Source of the DNA: CAZEVY01 sp964515555
Lineage (GTDB): Bacteria; Acidobacteriota; Terriglobia; Bryobacterales; Bryobacteraceae
Assembly (NCBI GenBank): GCA_964515555.1
Contig: CAZEVY010000085.1
Span: forward strand, 1-22,916
Reading direction: 5' to 3'
DNA length: 22,916 nucleotides
The position numbers were made by a program, and so were the translations under genes. This document shows, in pieces, positions 13,343 to 21,773 of the stretch (position 1 is the first letter of the stretch; each line of letters starts with the position of its first letter). The notes under the pieces were generated by a model that was given only the letters and a program-made list of their open reading frames with translations, searched no databases and was not told where the DNA came from.

Positions 13343-15814
13343 CTAATCCATCCGCAGCGCGTGGACCGGGTCGACCCGCGTCGCCCGGCGCGCTGGAATC
13401 AGCGCCGCCGCCAGCGACACCATCGCCAGGATCGCCACCACCGCGGCAAACGCCATCGGATCGCGCGCCTCCACGCCGAACAGCAGCCGCGAGAGCACGC
13501 GCGTGAGCCCGTAGGCTGCCGCAAGCCCGATCGCCACGCCCACCCCGGTCAGCACCGCCCCCTGCCGCAGCACCATCCCGAGCACGCGTGACGGCGCCGC
13601 GCCCAGCGCCATCCGAACGCCGATCTCGCGCGTGCGCTGCTCCACCGCGTAGGCCATCACGCCGTAAATTCCGATCGCCGCCAGCACCAGCGCCACCGCG
13701 GCGAAGACCGTCAGGAGCAGCGTGCTGAAGTTTGTCCGTGCCTGCGATTCCGCCATCACCTGCTCCATGGTGCGGAAGCGCGACGGCGCGAGCTGGCCGT
13801 CGACCGCCAGAATCTCGCGCTCCACCGCCGAGCGCAGCGCCATCGGCTCTCCGCGCGCGCGCACGACCCAGCTCAGCGGGATCACGTTGCGCGCCAGCCT
13901 GGTCAACCCATCGGTTACCTGCGAGACGGGCACGTACATCACCGGCTGCGCCCCCTGGCTCAGGCCGACCTCGTGGACGCTCCCCACCACGCCCACGATC
14001 TCGCGCGGCGGCTCCTCGAACTCCGGCCCGATGCCCTTTCCGATAACGATGCGCGCGCCGATGGCGTCGCCCTTCGGCCAGTGCTTCTTCACGAATGCCT
14101 CGTTCACCACCGCCACCAGGGGCGAGCCGCCGGTGTCGCGCCGGTCGAAGACGCGCCCGCGCCGAACGGGAATGCGGAGCGCGTCGAAATAGTGCGGCGA
14201 TACGAAGCGCCACTGCTCCGACGCATTCCATTTCGAGCCGCCCGGCGGCGCCTGGCCCTCGATCGTGAACGGCAGGTCGATGCCGCCCTCCACCGGCAGA
14301 ATCACGGCGCTCGACGCCACCGTCACGCCCGGCAACGCCTCAACTCGCTCGACCACCTGCCTTACCATCAGGTCGACCTGCGCGGTGGAGTTGTAGCGCG
14401 CGCCGGTGAGCGACGTCTTCAGCGTCAGCACGTTGGTTGCGTCGAAGCCCGGGTTGACCGCGCGCAGGCCCTGGAACGTGCGAATCATCAGCGCCGCGCC
14501 CACGAGGAGCACCACCGCCAGCGCCATCTCGCCGATCACCAGCACGCTTCGCAGGCGGTTGTGGCGGAGGCCCGAACCTGTGCGCCCGCCGGAGTCCTTG
14601 AGAAACGAATTGAGCTCCTGGCGGGAAACCTGGATCGCCGGCGCCAGGCCGAACAACAGGCCGGTGAGCAGCGAGACCGCCAGCAGAAACGCGCCGATCC
14701 GCCAGTCGAGCATCGACACCGCGGCCGCCGCGTGGCCCGGGTCGTTGATGCGCGGGATGTTTCCGGGACTCGCCGCCAGCAGCGCCTTAACGCCAAGCGC
14801 ACCGATCGCCAGACCGGCGGCGCCGCCCGCCAGCGCCAGCACCAGGCTCTCAGTCAGCAACTGGCGGACGACTCGCGCGCGGCTGGCCCCGATCGCCGTG
14901 CGAATGGCGACCTCGCGCAGGCGGCCCGTTGCGCGCGCCAGCAACAGGTTCGCCACGTTGGCGCACGCCATCAGCAGCACGAAGGCGACGGCGCCGCCGA
15001 GAATCAACAGCGGCAGCCGCACCTCGCCGCCGATGGCCTCGCGCAGCGGGATGGCGCCGGCGGTCTCGGTCTTGTCCATCGTGTCCGGATAAACGCCGCG
15101 CACCTGCTCGGCGATAACCTTCAGTTCGGCGCGCGCCGCTTCGATGGCCACGCCGCGCCGCAGCCGCGCGGCGACGAACAGGTAATGCCCCTGGTTGGCG
15201 CTGTTGGGATCGGCCTGCAAGGGAAGGTAGAGGTCGGTGGGCGGGTCGGCGACGAATCCCTCGGGCAGCACGCCGACGACGACGTACGGCTCAGAGTTCA
15301 GCTTGATGGGCCGGCCGGCGATGGCGCGGTCGCCGCCGAAACGCCGCATCCAGAGGCCGTGCGTGAGCACGGCGAACCGCCCCGCGCCTGGGAGGTCCTC
15401 GTTGGGAGCGAAGGCGCGTCCGACAGCGGGCGCGACGCCGAAGACGTCGAAGAATCCGCGCGAAACGTGGATCGCGATGACCGGGTCGGGCCGCTCGGCG
15501 TCGCCGAGGTTGAGGCTGAGGCCGCCGAAGTCGTGGGCGGCGATCGACTGGAACGCTTTCGCCTTGCTCCAGAACACGAACTTCGGGATCGAGGTCGACG
15601 GGCCGAAGCCGCCGGGATACTGGCGCTGGACGCGGACGATGCGCTCGGAATCGGGATAGGGTAGCGGGCGCAGCAGCACGCGGTCGATGACGGAGAATAT
15701 CGCGGTGTTGGCGCCGATGCCGATGGCGAGCGCCAGGATCGCGATGGCGGCGAATCCGGGACTCTTCGCGAGCAGTCGAACGGCGTGGCGGACGTCGGCG
15801 GCGAGAGTTCTCAC
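13343..15814 (-). CDS. ADOP-type ABC permease (MacB-like periplasmic domain plus two FtsX domains)
   Basis: An 823-residue permease of the Acidobacterial duplicated orphan permease kind. The N-terminus V-R-T-L-A-A-D-V-R-H-A-V-R-L-L is the family start, followed by helix 1 (~20-42), G-A-N-T-A-I-F-S-V, a MacB periplasmic core (~50-270), a first FtsX unit with A-N-V-A-N-L-L-L-A-R and E-V-A-I-R-T-A-I-G-A, a second periplasmic region, and a second FtsX unit near the end with G-I-Y-G-V-M-A-Y and E-I-G-V-R-M-A-L-G-A. These proteins have no cognate ATPase next door, as here, and are thought to act in export or lipoprotein/peptide handling. GTG 15814 is chosen because it begins the conserved family start; it has no clear ribosome binding site. 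An ATG at 15874 would add 20 non-conserved residues. Confidence 0.92.
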   Translation of the reverse strand: MRTLAADVRHAVRLLAKSPGFAAIAILALAIGIGANTAIFSVIDRVLLRPLPYPDSERIVRVQRQYPGGFGPSTSIPKFVFWSKAKAFQSIAAHDFGGLSLNLGDAERPDPVIAIHVSRGFFDVFGVAPAVGRAFAPNEDLPGAGRFAVLTHGLWMRRFGGDRAIAGRPIKLNSEPYVVVGVLPEGFVADPPTDLYLPLQADPNSANQGHYLFVAARLRRGVAIEAARAELKVIAEQVRGVYPDTMDKTETAGAIPLREAIGGEVRLPLLILGGAVAFVLLMACANVANLLLARATGRLREVAIRTAIGASRARVVRQLLTESLVLALAGGAAGLAIGALGVKALLAASPGNIPRINDPGHAAAAVSMLDWRIGAFLLAVSLLTGLLFGLAPAIQVSRQELNSFLKDSGGRTGSGLRHNRLRSVLVIGEMALAVVLLVGAALMIRTFQGLRAVNPGFDATNVLTLKTSLTGARYNSTAQVDLMVRQVVERVEALPGVTVASSAVILPVEGGIDLPFTIEGQAPPGGSKWNASEQWRFVSPHYFDALRIPVRRGRVFDRRDTGGSPLVAVVNEAFVKKHWPKGDAIGARIVIGKGIGPEFEEPPREIVGVVGSVHEVGLSQGAQPVMYVPVSQVTDGLTRLARNVIPLSWVVRARGEPMALRSAVEREILAVDGQLAPSRFRTMEQVMAESQARTNFSTLLLTVFAAVALVLAAIGIYGVMAYAVEQRTREIGVRMALGAAPSRVLGMVLRQGAVLTGVGVAIGLAAAYGLTRVLSRLLFGVEARDPMAFAAVVAILAMVSLAAALIPARRATRVDPVHALRMD

Positions 15815-15880
15815 AGAGGAAACTACGGTCGGCGCGAGTACGGGGTTCCGTCGAACGCCACAGCAGCCCGGCATCCCGCC

Positions 15881-15889
15881 TGCTATCTT
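15881..15889 (+). promoter_or_regulatory. Extended -10 candidate for the nfeD operon
   Basis: TGC followed by TATCTT is an extended -10 arrangement in the 92-nt divergent gap between the ADOP permease and the NfeD-family gene, 17 nt before the NfeD start. No good -35 is visible at the right distance. It would drive nfeD, the slipin gene and probably the SPOR-domain gene. Confidence 0.3.
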
Positions 15890-15906
15890 TAAGTCAGGTA
15901 CAACAC

Positions 15907-17193
15907 ATGCGGCGACTGCTCCCGACCGCGGCGCTGCTGGCGTGCTCTTCAATCCCCGCATTTCCAGGAATCCTCGCCGTCCGCGTCGACCACGTCGTCC
16001 ACCCCGTCACCGTCGAAATCCTCAAGCACGCCCTCGATCAGGCCCGCCGCGAGAACGCCGAGCTGGTGCTGATCCGCCTCAACACGCCGGGCGGGCTGCT
16101 CGAAGCCACGCGCGAGGCCATCGAGGCGATCGTGGCGTCGCCGGTCCCGGTGGTCACCTACGTCACGCCGAGCGGCGGGCGTGCGGCCTCGGCGGGCTTC
16201 TTCCTGCTCGAAGCCGGCGACATCGCCGCAATGGCGCCGGGCACCAACACCGGCGCGGCCAGCCCGATTCTGCTCGGCCAGCAGATGGACCCGGTACTGC
16301 GCCGCAAGGCCGAGAACGACGCCGCCGCGGCGTTGCGGTCGCTCGTCGAAAAACGCGGGCGCAACAGCGCGCTCGCCGAGAAGACCGTTTACGAAGCCAA
16401 AGCGTTCACCGAGAAAGAAGCGCTCGACAGCAAGCTCATCGAGATTATCGCCAAGGACGAGGCCGACCTGTTCCGGCAGGTCGAAGGACGCGAGATCGTG
16501 CGGCTCAACGGCGCACGCCAGACTCTTCGGCTCGCCTCGACGCAGGTCGTTGACTACCAGGAGACCGTCCGTGAGCGCATCCTCAGCGCGATCAGCAATC
16601 CCAACCTCGCGTTCGTGCTGCTGATTCTCGGAGCGCTCGGCGTCTATATCGAATTCTCGTCGCCCGGCCTGATTCTGCCCGGCGTCGCCGGCGCCATCCT
16701 GGCGCTGCTCGGACTCTCGGCGCTGGCCGTGCTGCCGATCAACTGGCTGGGCGCGGCCCTGATCGTCCTGGCGCTGGCGCTGTTCGTGCTCGAAGCCAAG
16801 TTCGCCTCGCACGGGATTCTCGGCGGCGGAGGCGCCGTCGCCATGGTGCTGGGCGCGGTGCTGCTGATCGACGGGCCGCCGGAGCTGCGCATCCGCTGGT
16901 CGATCGCGCTGGCGGCGGCGCTGCCGTTCGCGGGCATCACGATGTTCCTGCTCTCGCTGGTCATGCGCGCGCGTGCCGCCAAGGTGGTGACCGGAGTGGA
17001 AGGAATGGTCGGCGAGCTCGGGGAGGCCCGCACCGCGCTCAAGCCCAGGGGGAAGGTGTTCGTCCACGGCGAATACTGGGACGCCGTATCGTCGGCGCCG
17101 GCGGTAACCGGCTCGCGCGTACGGGTCACCGCGGTCGAGGGACTCGAATTGCGTGTGGAACCCATCGGCGCCCGCACAGGAGACAGCCCATGA
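15907..17193 (+). CDS. NfeD-family membrane serine protease (long form)
   Basis: A 428-residue protein of the full-length NfeD1b class. Residues 1-24 are a signal peptide or first helix. Residues ~25-230 are a ClpP-like serine protease domain with the Ser-Lys dyad seen in archaeal PH1510: S95 in R-A-A-S-A-G and K134 in V-L-R-R-K-A-E-N-D, plus the oxyanion region L-N-T-P-G-G (58-63). Residues ~245-350 hold several membrane helices, and ~365-420 form the C-terminal OB-fold NfeD domain (G-M-V-G-E, V-x-V-H-G-E-Y-W). It cleaves membrane-associated proteins, classically stomatin-like ones, and here the slipin gene follows with a 4-nt ATGA overlap. It starts divergently from the ADOP permease. Confidence 0.92.
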   Translation: MRRLLPTAALLACSSIPAFPGILAVRVDHVVHPVTVEILKHALDQARRENAELVLIRLNTPGGLLEATREAIEAIVASPVPVVTYVTPSGGRAASAGFFLLEAGDIAAMAPGTNTGAASPILLGQQMDPVLRRKAENDAAAALRSLVEKRGRNSALAEKTVYEAKAFTEKEALDSKLIEIIAKDEADLFRQVEGREIVRLNGARQTLRLASTQVVDYQETVRERILSAISNPNLAFVLLILGALGVYIEFSSPGLILPGVAGAILALLGLSALAVLPINWLGAALIVLALALFVLEAKFASHGILGGGGAVAMVLGAVLLIDGPPELRIRWSIALAAALPFAGITMFLLSLVMRARAAKVVTGVEGMVGELGEARTALKPRGKVFVHGEYWDAVSSAPAVTGSRVRVTAVEGLELRVEPIGARTGDSP

Positions 17194-17990
17194 TCGGAAT
17201 GCTTGACTTCACGACGATCGCCGTCATCATCGTCGTCCTTTACCTGATTTCGTCGATCAAGATTCTGGCCGAATACGAGCGCGGCGTGATCTTCCGCCTC
17301 GGGCGCGTGCTCGCGCAGCCCAAGGGCCCGGGCGTGATTCTCGTCTTTGCGCCCATCGATCGCATCGTCCGCACCTCACTGCGCATCGAGACCATGGAGG
17401 TTCCCGCGCAGGACGTGGTCACGCGCGACAACGTCACCGTCAAGGTGAACGCGGTGATCTACTTCCGCATCGTCGAGCCCATCAAGGCCATCATCGAGGT
17501 GGCGAACTACCTCTACGCCACCAGCCAGCTCGCGCAGACGACGCTGCGCAGCGTGCTCGGCGAAGTGGAGCTCGACGAGCTGCTTAGCGAGCGCGAGAAA
17601 CTCAACGTGCGGTTGCAGGCCGTGCTCGATCAGCACACCGGGCCGTGGGGCGTGAAGGTGACGCTGGTCGAGGTGAAGCAGGTCGACCTGCCGGAGAGCA
17701 TGATCCGCGCCATCGCGCGCCAGGCCGAGGCCGAACGCGAGCGCCGCGCCAAGATCATCCACTCGGCCGGAGAGTACGCCGCCGCGGAGAATCTCGCCAA
17801 GGCCGCTCAGACCATGCAGAGCCAGCCCCTCACCATCCAGTTGCGCTACCTGCAAACGCTGATCGAGATCGGCGCCGAGAAGAACACGACAGTTGTGTTT
17901 CCGCTGCCTATCGATATACTCTCGTCCTTAGGCCGCGCCCTGGACCGGCTCTCCGGAGAATCGAAGCCAGGGTCGCCCGCAGCGGAGTGA
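17190..17990 (+). CDS. Slipin / stomatin-like SPFH-domain protein
   Basis: A 266-residue slipin. One N-terminal membrane helix (~8-24) is followed by an SPFH domain (~25-190): E-Y-E-R-G-V-I-F-R-L-G-R (28-39), G-P-G-V-I-L-V, then M-E-V-P-A-Q-D-V-V-T-R-D-N-V-T-V, and L-R-S-V-L-G-E-V-E-L-D-E-L-L. A helical segment rich in Ala/Glu/Arg follows, and the family C-terminal motif T-T-V-V-F-P-L-P-I-D, which in archaeal PH1511 is the site cut by its NfeD partner. Slipins build membrane microdomain oligomers. The ATG overlaps the nfeD stop (ATGA), the classical gene pair order. The next gene starts 1 nt after its stop. Confidence 0.93.
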   Translation: MIGMLDFTTIAVIIVVLYLISSIKILAEYERGVIFRLGRVLAQPKGPGVILVFAPIDRIVRTSLRIETMEVPAQDVVTRDNVTVKVNAVIYFRIVEPIKAIIEVANYLYATSQLAQTTLRSVLGEVELDELLSEREKLNVRLQAVLDQHTGPWGVKVTLVEVKQVDLPESMIRAIARQAEAERERRAKIIHSAGEYAAAENLAKAAQTMQSQPLTIQLRYLQTLIEIGAEKNTTVVFPLPIDILSSLGRALDRLSGESKPGSPAAE

Positions 17991-17991
17991 A

Positions 17992-18636
17992 ATGGCTCGT
18001 AACGACGACGGGGAATTCGAACTCGTTCTCGGCAACCGGCAGTTGCTGAGCGTGTTTTTCATCGTGGTGGTGCTGCTCGGTGTGTTCTTCACGATGGGCT
18101 ACATCGTGGGACGCAACACCGTGCCGCAGTTCGCCGACCAGCGGACCTCGGCCGACGTCGCGCGAAGGAATCCGATCGTCGTGGAGCCGGCCGGAGGCGC
18201 GCCTCCCGCGCCGGCGGCGAAGTCTCCCGATCCCGTGCCGCCGCCGTCGGAAACCAAGCGGCCCGAGACCAAGCAGCCGACGCCGGTCAAACCCGCGGAA
18301 ACCAAGCCGCCGGCCGAAACCAAGGCGCCCGAAACCAAAAAGCCTGTGCCGGCCGCGAAACCTCCGGTCGAGACACCGAAGCCGCCGCCGGTCACCGCCT
18401 CGGCAGGCGATCCGCCCGCCGGGACGACGTTCCTCCAGATCGCGGCGACCAAGAAAAACGAGGCCGACCTGCTGGTCGAAGTCCTCGGCAAGAAGGGCTT
18501 CCGCGCGACGACGACGCCCGTGCCAGGGCAGGCGCTGCTGCGCGTGCTGGTGGGGCCGCTCGGCGCAGACGCCATCGGCAAGGCGCGAACGGATCTGGAG
18601 GCCATCGGCTTCAAGCCGATGGTGCGGAAGTTCTAG
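17992..18636 (+). CDS. SPOR-domain membrane protein with Pro/Lys/Thr-rich linker
   Basis: A 214-residue single-pass protein: a short cytoplasmic N-terminus, a membrane helix at ~19-40, a Pro-rich periplasmic linker (~66-143) with repeated E-T-K-x-P units, and a C-terminal SPOR domain (~145-214) of the usual ~70 residues (F-L-Q-I-A-A ... L-L-R-V-L-V-G-P-L ... G-F-K-P-M-V). SPOR domains bind septal peptidoglycan stripped of stem peptides, so a division or wall role is likely. It begins 1 nt after the slipin stop with GGAG at 17984-17987, so it is probably co-transcribed with the nfeD-slipin pair. Which wall process it serves cannot be told. Confidence 0.87.
   Translation: MARNDDGEFELVLGNRQLLSVFFIVVVLLGVFFTMGYIVGRNTVPQFADQRTSADVARRNPIVVEPAGGAPPAPAAKSPDPVPPPSETKRPETKQPTPVKPAETKPPAETKAPETKKPVPAAKPPVETPKPPPVTASAGDPPAGTTFLQIAATKKNEADLLVEVLGKKGFRATTTPVPGQALLRVLVGPLGADAIGKARTDLEAIGFKPMVRKF
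18250..18342 (+). repeat. Degenerate coding repeat E-T-K-x-P in the SPOR protein linker
   Basis: Five E-T-K units occur within residues 87-117 of the SPOR-domain protein, spaced by Pro and Ala. They form an extended, unstructured, positively charged spacer that lets the SPOR domain reach the peptidoglycan. Unit number could vary between strains by slippage. Confidence 0.6.
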
Positions 18637-18675
18637 TGCCGCGCCGTTCCGAGCCGCGACCGTAGGGAGCGGAGC

Positions 18676-19584
18676 GTGTCCTCTCCGCACACGACTCTCG
18701 TCCACATCGCCGCGCCCGGCCCGCGACTGCCCGCCTGGCTCCGCAAGCCGCAGAATCACTTCTCTTCCGTGACGGCGCTGAAACGCGGGCTGCGCGAACG
18801 AAATCTCCACACCGTCTGCGAGTCGGCGCGGTGTCCCAACCTGCACGAGTGCTTCGACCGCGGGCAGGCGACCTTCATGATCCTCGGCAACCTGTGCACG
18901 CGCGGCTGCGGCTTCTGCTCGGTCCCGAAGGGCGTGCCCGGCAAGCACGACTTCGCGCTGGACCCGGATGAGCCGCGGCACGTCGCCGAAATGGCCGCGG
19001 CCATGTCGCTCCGCTACGTCGTCATCACCAGCGTCAATCGCGATGATCTCGCCGACGGCGGTTCTCATCACTTTGCCGAAACCGTTCGCGAGGTGCGGCG
19101 CCGCCTCCCCTCGGCGCGCGTCGAAGTGCTCACGCCGGATTTCTGCGGTTCGCTTGACGCCCTCGCCCGCGTGCTGGACGCCGGGCCCGACGTTTTCAAT
19201 CACAACGTCGAGACCGTGCCACGCCTCTATCGCCGCGTGCGCCCCCAGGCCGATTACCGCCAGTCGCTCGATGTGCTGAGCTTCGCGCGGCGCCATCGTC
19301 CCGATGTGCTCTTGAAGTCCGGCGTGATGGCTGGCCTCGGCGAGCGGCCCGAGGAGGTACACGCCGTGCTGCGCGATCTCCTCGATGCCTCGGTCGACGC
19401 GGCCACCATCGGACAGTATCTTCAGCCGTCGCGATGGAATCTGCCGGTCGCCGAATACGTCGCGCCGGGGCGCTTTGACGAGTATCGCGACTACGGCCTC
19501 TCGATCGGCCTGAAGATGGTGTTCAGCGGGCCGTTCGTGCGGTCGTCCTACATGGCGGATCATCTCTACGGGCAGCGGCCGTGA
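18676..19584 (+). CDS. lipA: Lipoyl synthase
   Basis: A 302-residue radical-SAM enzyme that inserts two sulfurs into octanoyl chains on lipoyl carrier domains (pyruvate and 2-oxoglutarate dehydrogenase E2, GcvH). The auxiliary cluster ligands are C48, C53 and C59 (C-x4-C-x5-C, unique to LipA) and the radical-SAM cluster ligands are C74, C78 and C81 (C-x3-C-x2-C). The C-terminal R-S-S-Y motif, whose Ser ligates the auxiliary cluster, is present. Length is normal for the family. GTG 18676 is supported by AGGGAG at 18664-18669. Its stop overlaps the lnt start by 4 nt. lipB is not in the window. Confidence 0.96.
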   Translation: MSSPHTTLVHIAAPGPRLPAWLRKPQNHFSSVTALKRGLRERNLHTVCESARCPNLHECFDRGQATFMILGNLCTRGCGFCSVPKGVPGKHDFALDPDEPRHVAEMAAAMSLRYVVITSVNRDDLADGGSHHFAETVREVRRRLPSARVEVLTPDFCGSLDALARVLDAGPDVFNHNVETVPRLYRRVRPQADYRQSLDVLSFARRHRPDVLLKSGVMAGLGERPEEVHAVLRDLLDASVDAATIGQYLQPSRWNLPVAEYVAPGRFDEYRDYGLSIGLKMVFSGPFVRSSYMADHLYGQRP

Positions 19585-21062
19585 CGGCGCGCCGCGAAAT
19601 CCCGCTCGCGATACTCTCGGCGGTGCTGCTGATTCTCGTCTTTCCGCGATTCGATGTCGCGATGCTGGCGCCGGTCTGCCTTGCGCCGCTCCTGGTGGCG
19701 TCCGCCGCGCAACCACGGGCATCGCGCCGGTTCCTCGCAGGCTGGCTGGCGGGAGTCGTCTCCTGGTTCGGACTCTGTTATTGGATTCGCAATGTCCTCG
19801 ACGCCTACGGAGGACTCGCGGGCGCGGGCGCCTGGGGTGCTTTCCTGTTGTTCTGCGCCGCCAAGGCTGTGCACATGGGAGTCTTCGCCACGCTCGCCGG
19901 ACCGCTCGTCGGCCGCTGGTACGCGATCCCGGCGATCGCCGCGCTGTGGACGGGCATCGAGCGCACGCACGGCCCACTCGGCTTCGCATGGCTGGCGCTC
20001 GGCAACGCCGCCATCGACATGGGCGCGCTGGCGCGGGTCGCACCCTGGACCGGTGTTTATGGCGCGTCGTTCCTGCTGGCGATGATGAGCGCCGCGGTGG
20101 CGTTGGCGCTGCTGCGCCGGCCGAGGCGCGAACTGGCGTGGCTGCTCGCCCTCCCGCTGCTGTTCGCGCTGCCGGGACTGCCCGCGCCGGAGCGGGGAAC
20201 GAGATCGGCGGCGGTGGTGCAGCCGAATCTGCCGATGCACGCCACCTGGACCGAAACCACCATGCGCGAGATGCACGATCGGCTGGCGCGGCTGTCGCTC
20301 GACGCCGCACTGGCAGCGGGCGAGCCGCCGGCGAACGTGCTGGTGTGGCCGGAAACGCCCGCGCCCATCTATTTCGAGACGGACCCGAAGTTCGCCGATC
20401 AGGCCCGGCAAGTCGCGCGGCTCGCCCGCGCGCCGTTCCTGTTCGGGACGGTCGCCTATACCGGCGATAAGGCGCCTCTTAACTCGGCGCAGATGCTTAC
20501 GCCCGTGGGTGAACCGGCGGGCCGCTACGACAAGATGCGCCTCGTGCCGTTCGGCGAATTCATCCCGCCATTGTTCGGATTTATCCAGAGAATTACCCAG
20601 GAGGCCGGCGATTTCTCGCCGGGACGCGAGATCGTTTTGTTCCCGGTGGGCGGCGAGCGCGTCGGCGCGTTCATCTGCTACGAGTCGGCCTTCCCGGATC
20701 ATGTCCGCCAGTTCGCCGCACGCGGCGCGACCGTGCTTTTCAATCTCACCAACGACGGATACTTCGGCCCCACCGCCGCCCGCGAGCAGCACTTGCTGCT
20801 GGCGCGGATGCGGGCCGTCGAGAATCGCCGGTGGATCGTCCGCCCGGCTAACGACGGCATCACGGCGTCGATCGATCCCGCGGGACGCATCGCCGGGCAA
20901 TGGCCGTCGTTCGCCGAGCGCTCGGGCCGGCTGCGGTACTCTCCCGAATCGTCGACGACCCTCTACACGCGCCACGGCGACTGGTTCGCCTGGCTTTGTC
21001 TGGCGTCCGGACTCGCGGCCTCGGCGGCCCAGGCCATGCCCTGGTACAGGCGGCACTCATGA
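19581..21062 (+). CDS. lnt: Apolipoprotein N-acyltransferase
   Basis: A 493-residue inner-membrane enzyme that N-acylates the diacylated Cys of lipoproteins, the last step before Lol sorting in diderm bacteria. N-terminal residues ~8-200 are hydrophobic helices; residues ~208-460 are the nitrilase-like periplasmic domain with the catalytic triad E258 (W-P-E-T-P), K318 (Y-D-K-M-R-L-V-P-F-G-E) and C366 (F-I-C-Y-E-S), followed by L-T-N-D-G-Y-F-G. A last hydrophobic stretch lies near the C-terminus. The GTG start is set by a GTGA overlap with lipA, and the stop overlaps the next gene in ATGA. Its presence supports an outer-membrane organism. Confidence 0.95.
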   Translation: MTARREIPLAILSAVLLILVFPRFDVAMLAPVCLAPLLVASAAQPRASRRFLAGWLAGVVSWFGLCYWIRNVLDAYGGLAGAGAWGAFLLFCAAKAVHMGVFATLAGPLVGRWYAIPAIAALWTGIERTHGPLGFAWLALGNAAIDMGALARVAPWTGVYGASFLLAMMSAAVALALLRRPRRELAWLLALPLLFALPGLPAPERGTRSAAVVQPNLPMHATWTETTMREMHDRLARLSLDAALAAGEPPANVLVWPETPAPIYFETDPKFADQARQVARLARAPFLFGTVAYTGDKAPLNSAQMLTPVGEPAGRYDKMRLVPFGEFIPPLFGFIQRITQEAGDFSPGREIVLFPVGGERVGAFICYESAFPDHVRQFAARGATVLFNLTNDGYFGPTAAREQHLLLARMRAVENRRWIVRPANDGITASIDPAGRIAGQWPSFAERSGRLRYSPESSTTLYTRHGDWFAWLCLASGLAASAAQAMPWYRRHS

Positions 21063-21748
21063 CGCCGCTCATCGAAGTGTGCGGCCTGCGCTACCGCTAC
21101 GACGACGGCACGCAGGCGCTCGACGGCGTCGACTTCGAGCTTCACGCCGGCGAGACCGTCGCCTTACTGGGCGCGAACGGGTCCGGGAAGACCACCTTCG
21201 TGCTGCACCTGAACGGGCTGCTCCGGGGTGAGGGCACGGTCCACGTCTGCGGCCTCGACGTCGTCGAGGAGAATTACATCGCCGTGCGGAGGAAGATCGG
21301 CATCGTGTTTCAGGACCCCGACGAGCAGCTTTTCATGCCGACTGTCATCGAGGATGTCGCCTTCGGGCCGCTCAACATGGGTCTCGTGCCGGAGGAGGCC
21401 GCCGCGCGTGCGCGCGAATCTCTGGCGCGCGTCGGCATGGAGGCCGCCCGCGATCGCGCGCCGTATCACCTGAGTGCCGGCGAAAAGCGCCGCGTGGCGA
21501 TCGCCGGCGTTCTCGCGATGACTCCCGAGATCCTGGTGCTCGACGAGCCGACCACGTGGCTTGACCCGCCCGGACAGCGCGGGCTGCTCGATGTGCTCGC
21601 CGGCCTGCCTCAGGCCAAGGTGATCGCCACGCACGATACGCGCTTCGCTGCCGCGCTCGCGGCTCGCGCCGTGTTCTTCGAGAAAGGGCGTATCATCGAC
21701 CAGGGGCCGGTCGCCGAAGTCGCGGCGCGGCGCGGCTGGTCGGCCTGA
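21059..21748 (+). CDS. CbiO/EcfA-type ABC ATPase, partners not adjacent
   Basis: A 229-residue ATPase of the cobalt/nickel and energy-coupling-factor type. Walker A is G-A-N-G-S-G-K-T-T, the Q-loop region F-Q-D-P-D-E-Q-L-F is the CbiO/EcfA hallmark, the signature is L-S-A-G-E-K-R-R-V-A, and Walker B is I-L-V-L-D-E-P-T. These ATPases drive uptake of metals or vitamins with a membrane T protein (CbiQ/EcfT) and a substrate-specific S protein or CbiM; neither is in the window. An open frame extends further upstream inside lnt, but ATG 21059 gives the ATGA overlap and the family start L-I-E-V-x-x-L-x-Y-x-Y. Length is slightly short for the family because the usual C-terminal extension is absent. 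Confidence 0.9.
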   Translation: MTPLIEVCGLRYRYDDGTQALDGVDFELHAGETVALLGANGSGKTTFVLHLNGLLRGEGTVHVCGLDVVEENYIAVRRKIGIVFQDPDEQLFMPTVIEDVAFGPLNMGLVPEEAAARARESLARVGMEAARDRAPYHLSAGEKRRVAIAGVLAMTPEILVLDEPTTWLDPPGQRGLLDVLAGLPQAKVIATHDTRFAAALAARAVFFEKGRIIDQGPVAEVAARRGWSA

Positions 21749-21773
21749 AGCACGAAACGACAGGAGAGTTCGC

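Noticed and set aside
13973..15664. 563-codon plus-strand open frame opposite the ADOP permease
   Set aside because: Composition dominated by Arg, Ala, Gln and His; the minus strand encodes a full-length permease with family motifs.
17908..20310. 800-codon minus-strand open frame across slipin, SPOR, lipA and lnt
   Set aside because: It spans four well-supported genes on the other strand and shows only Arg-rich filler.
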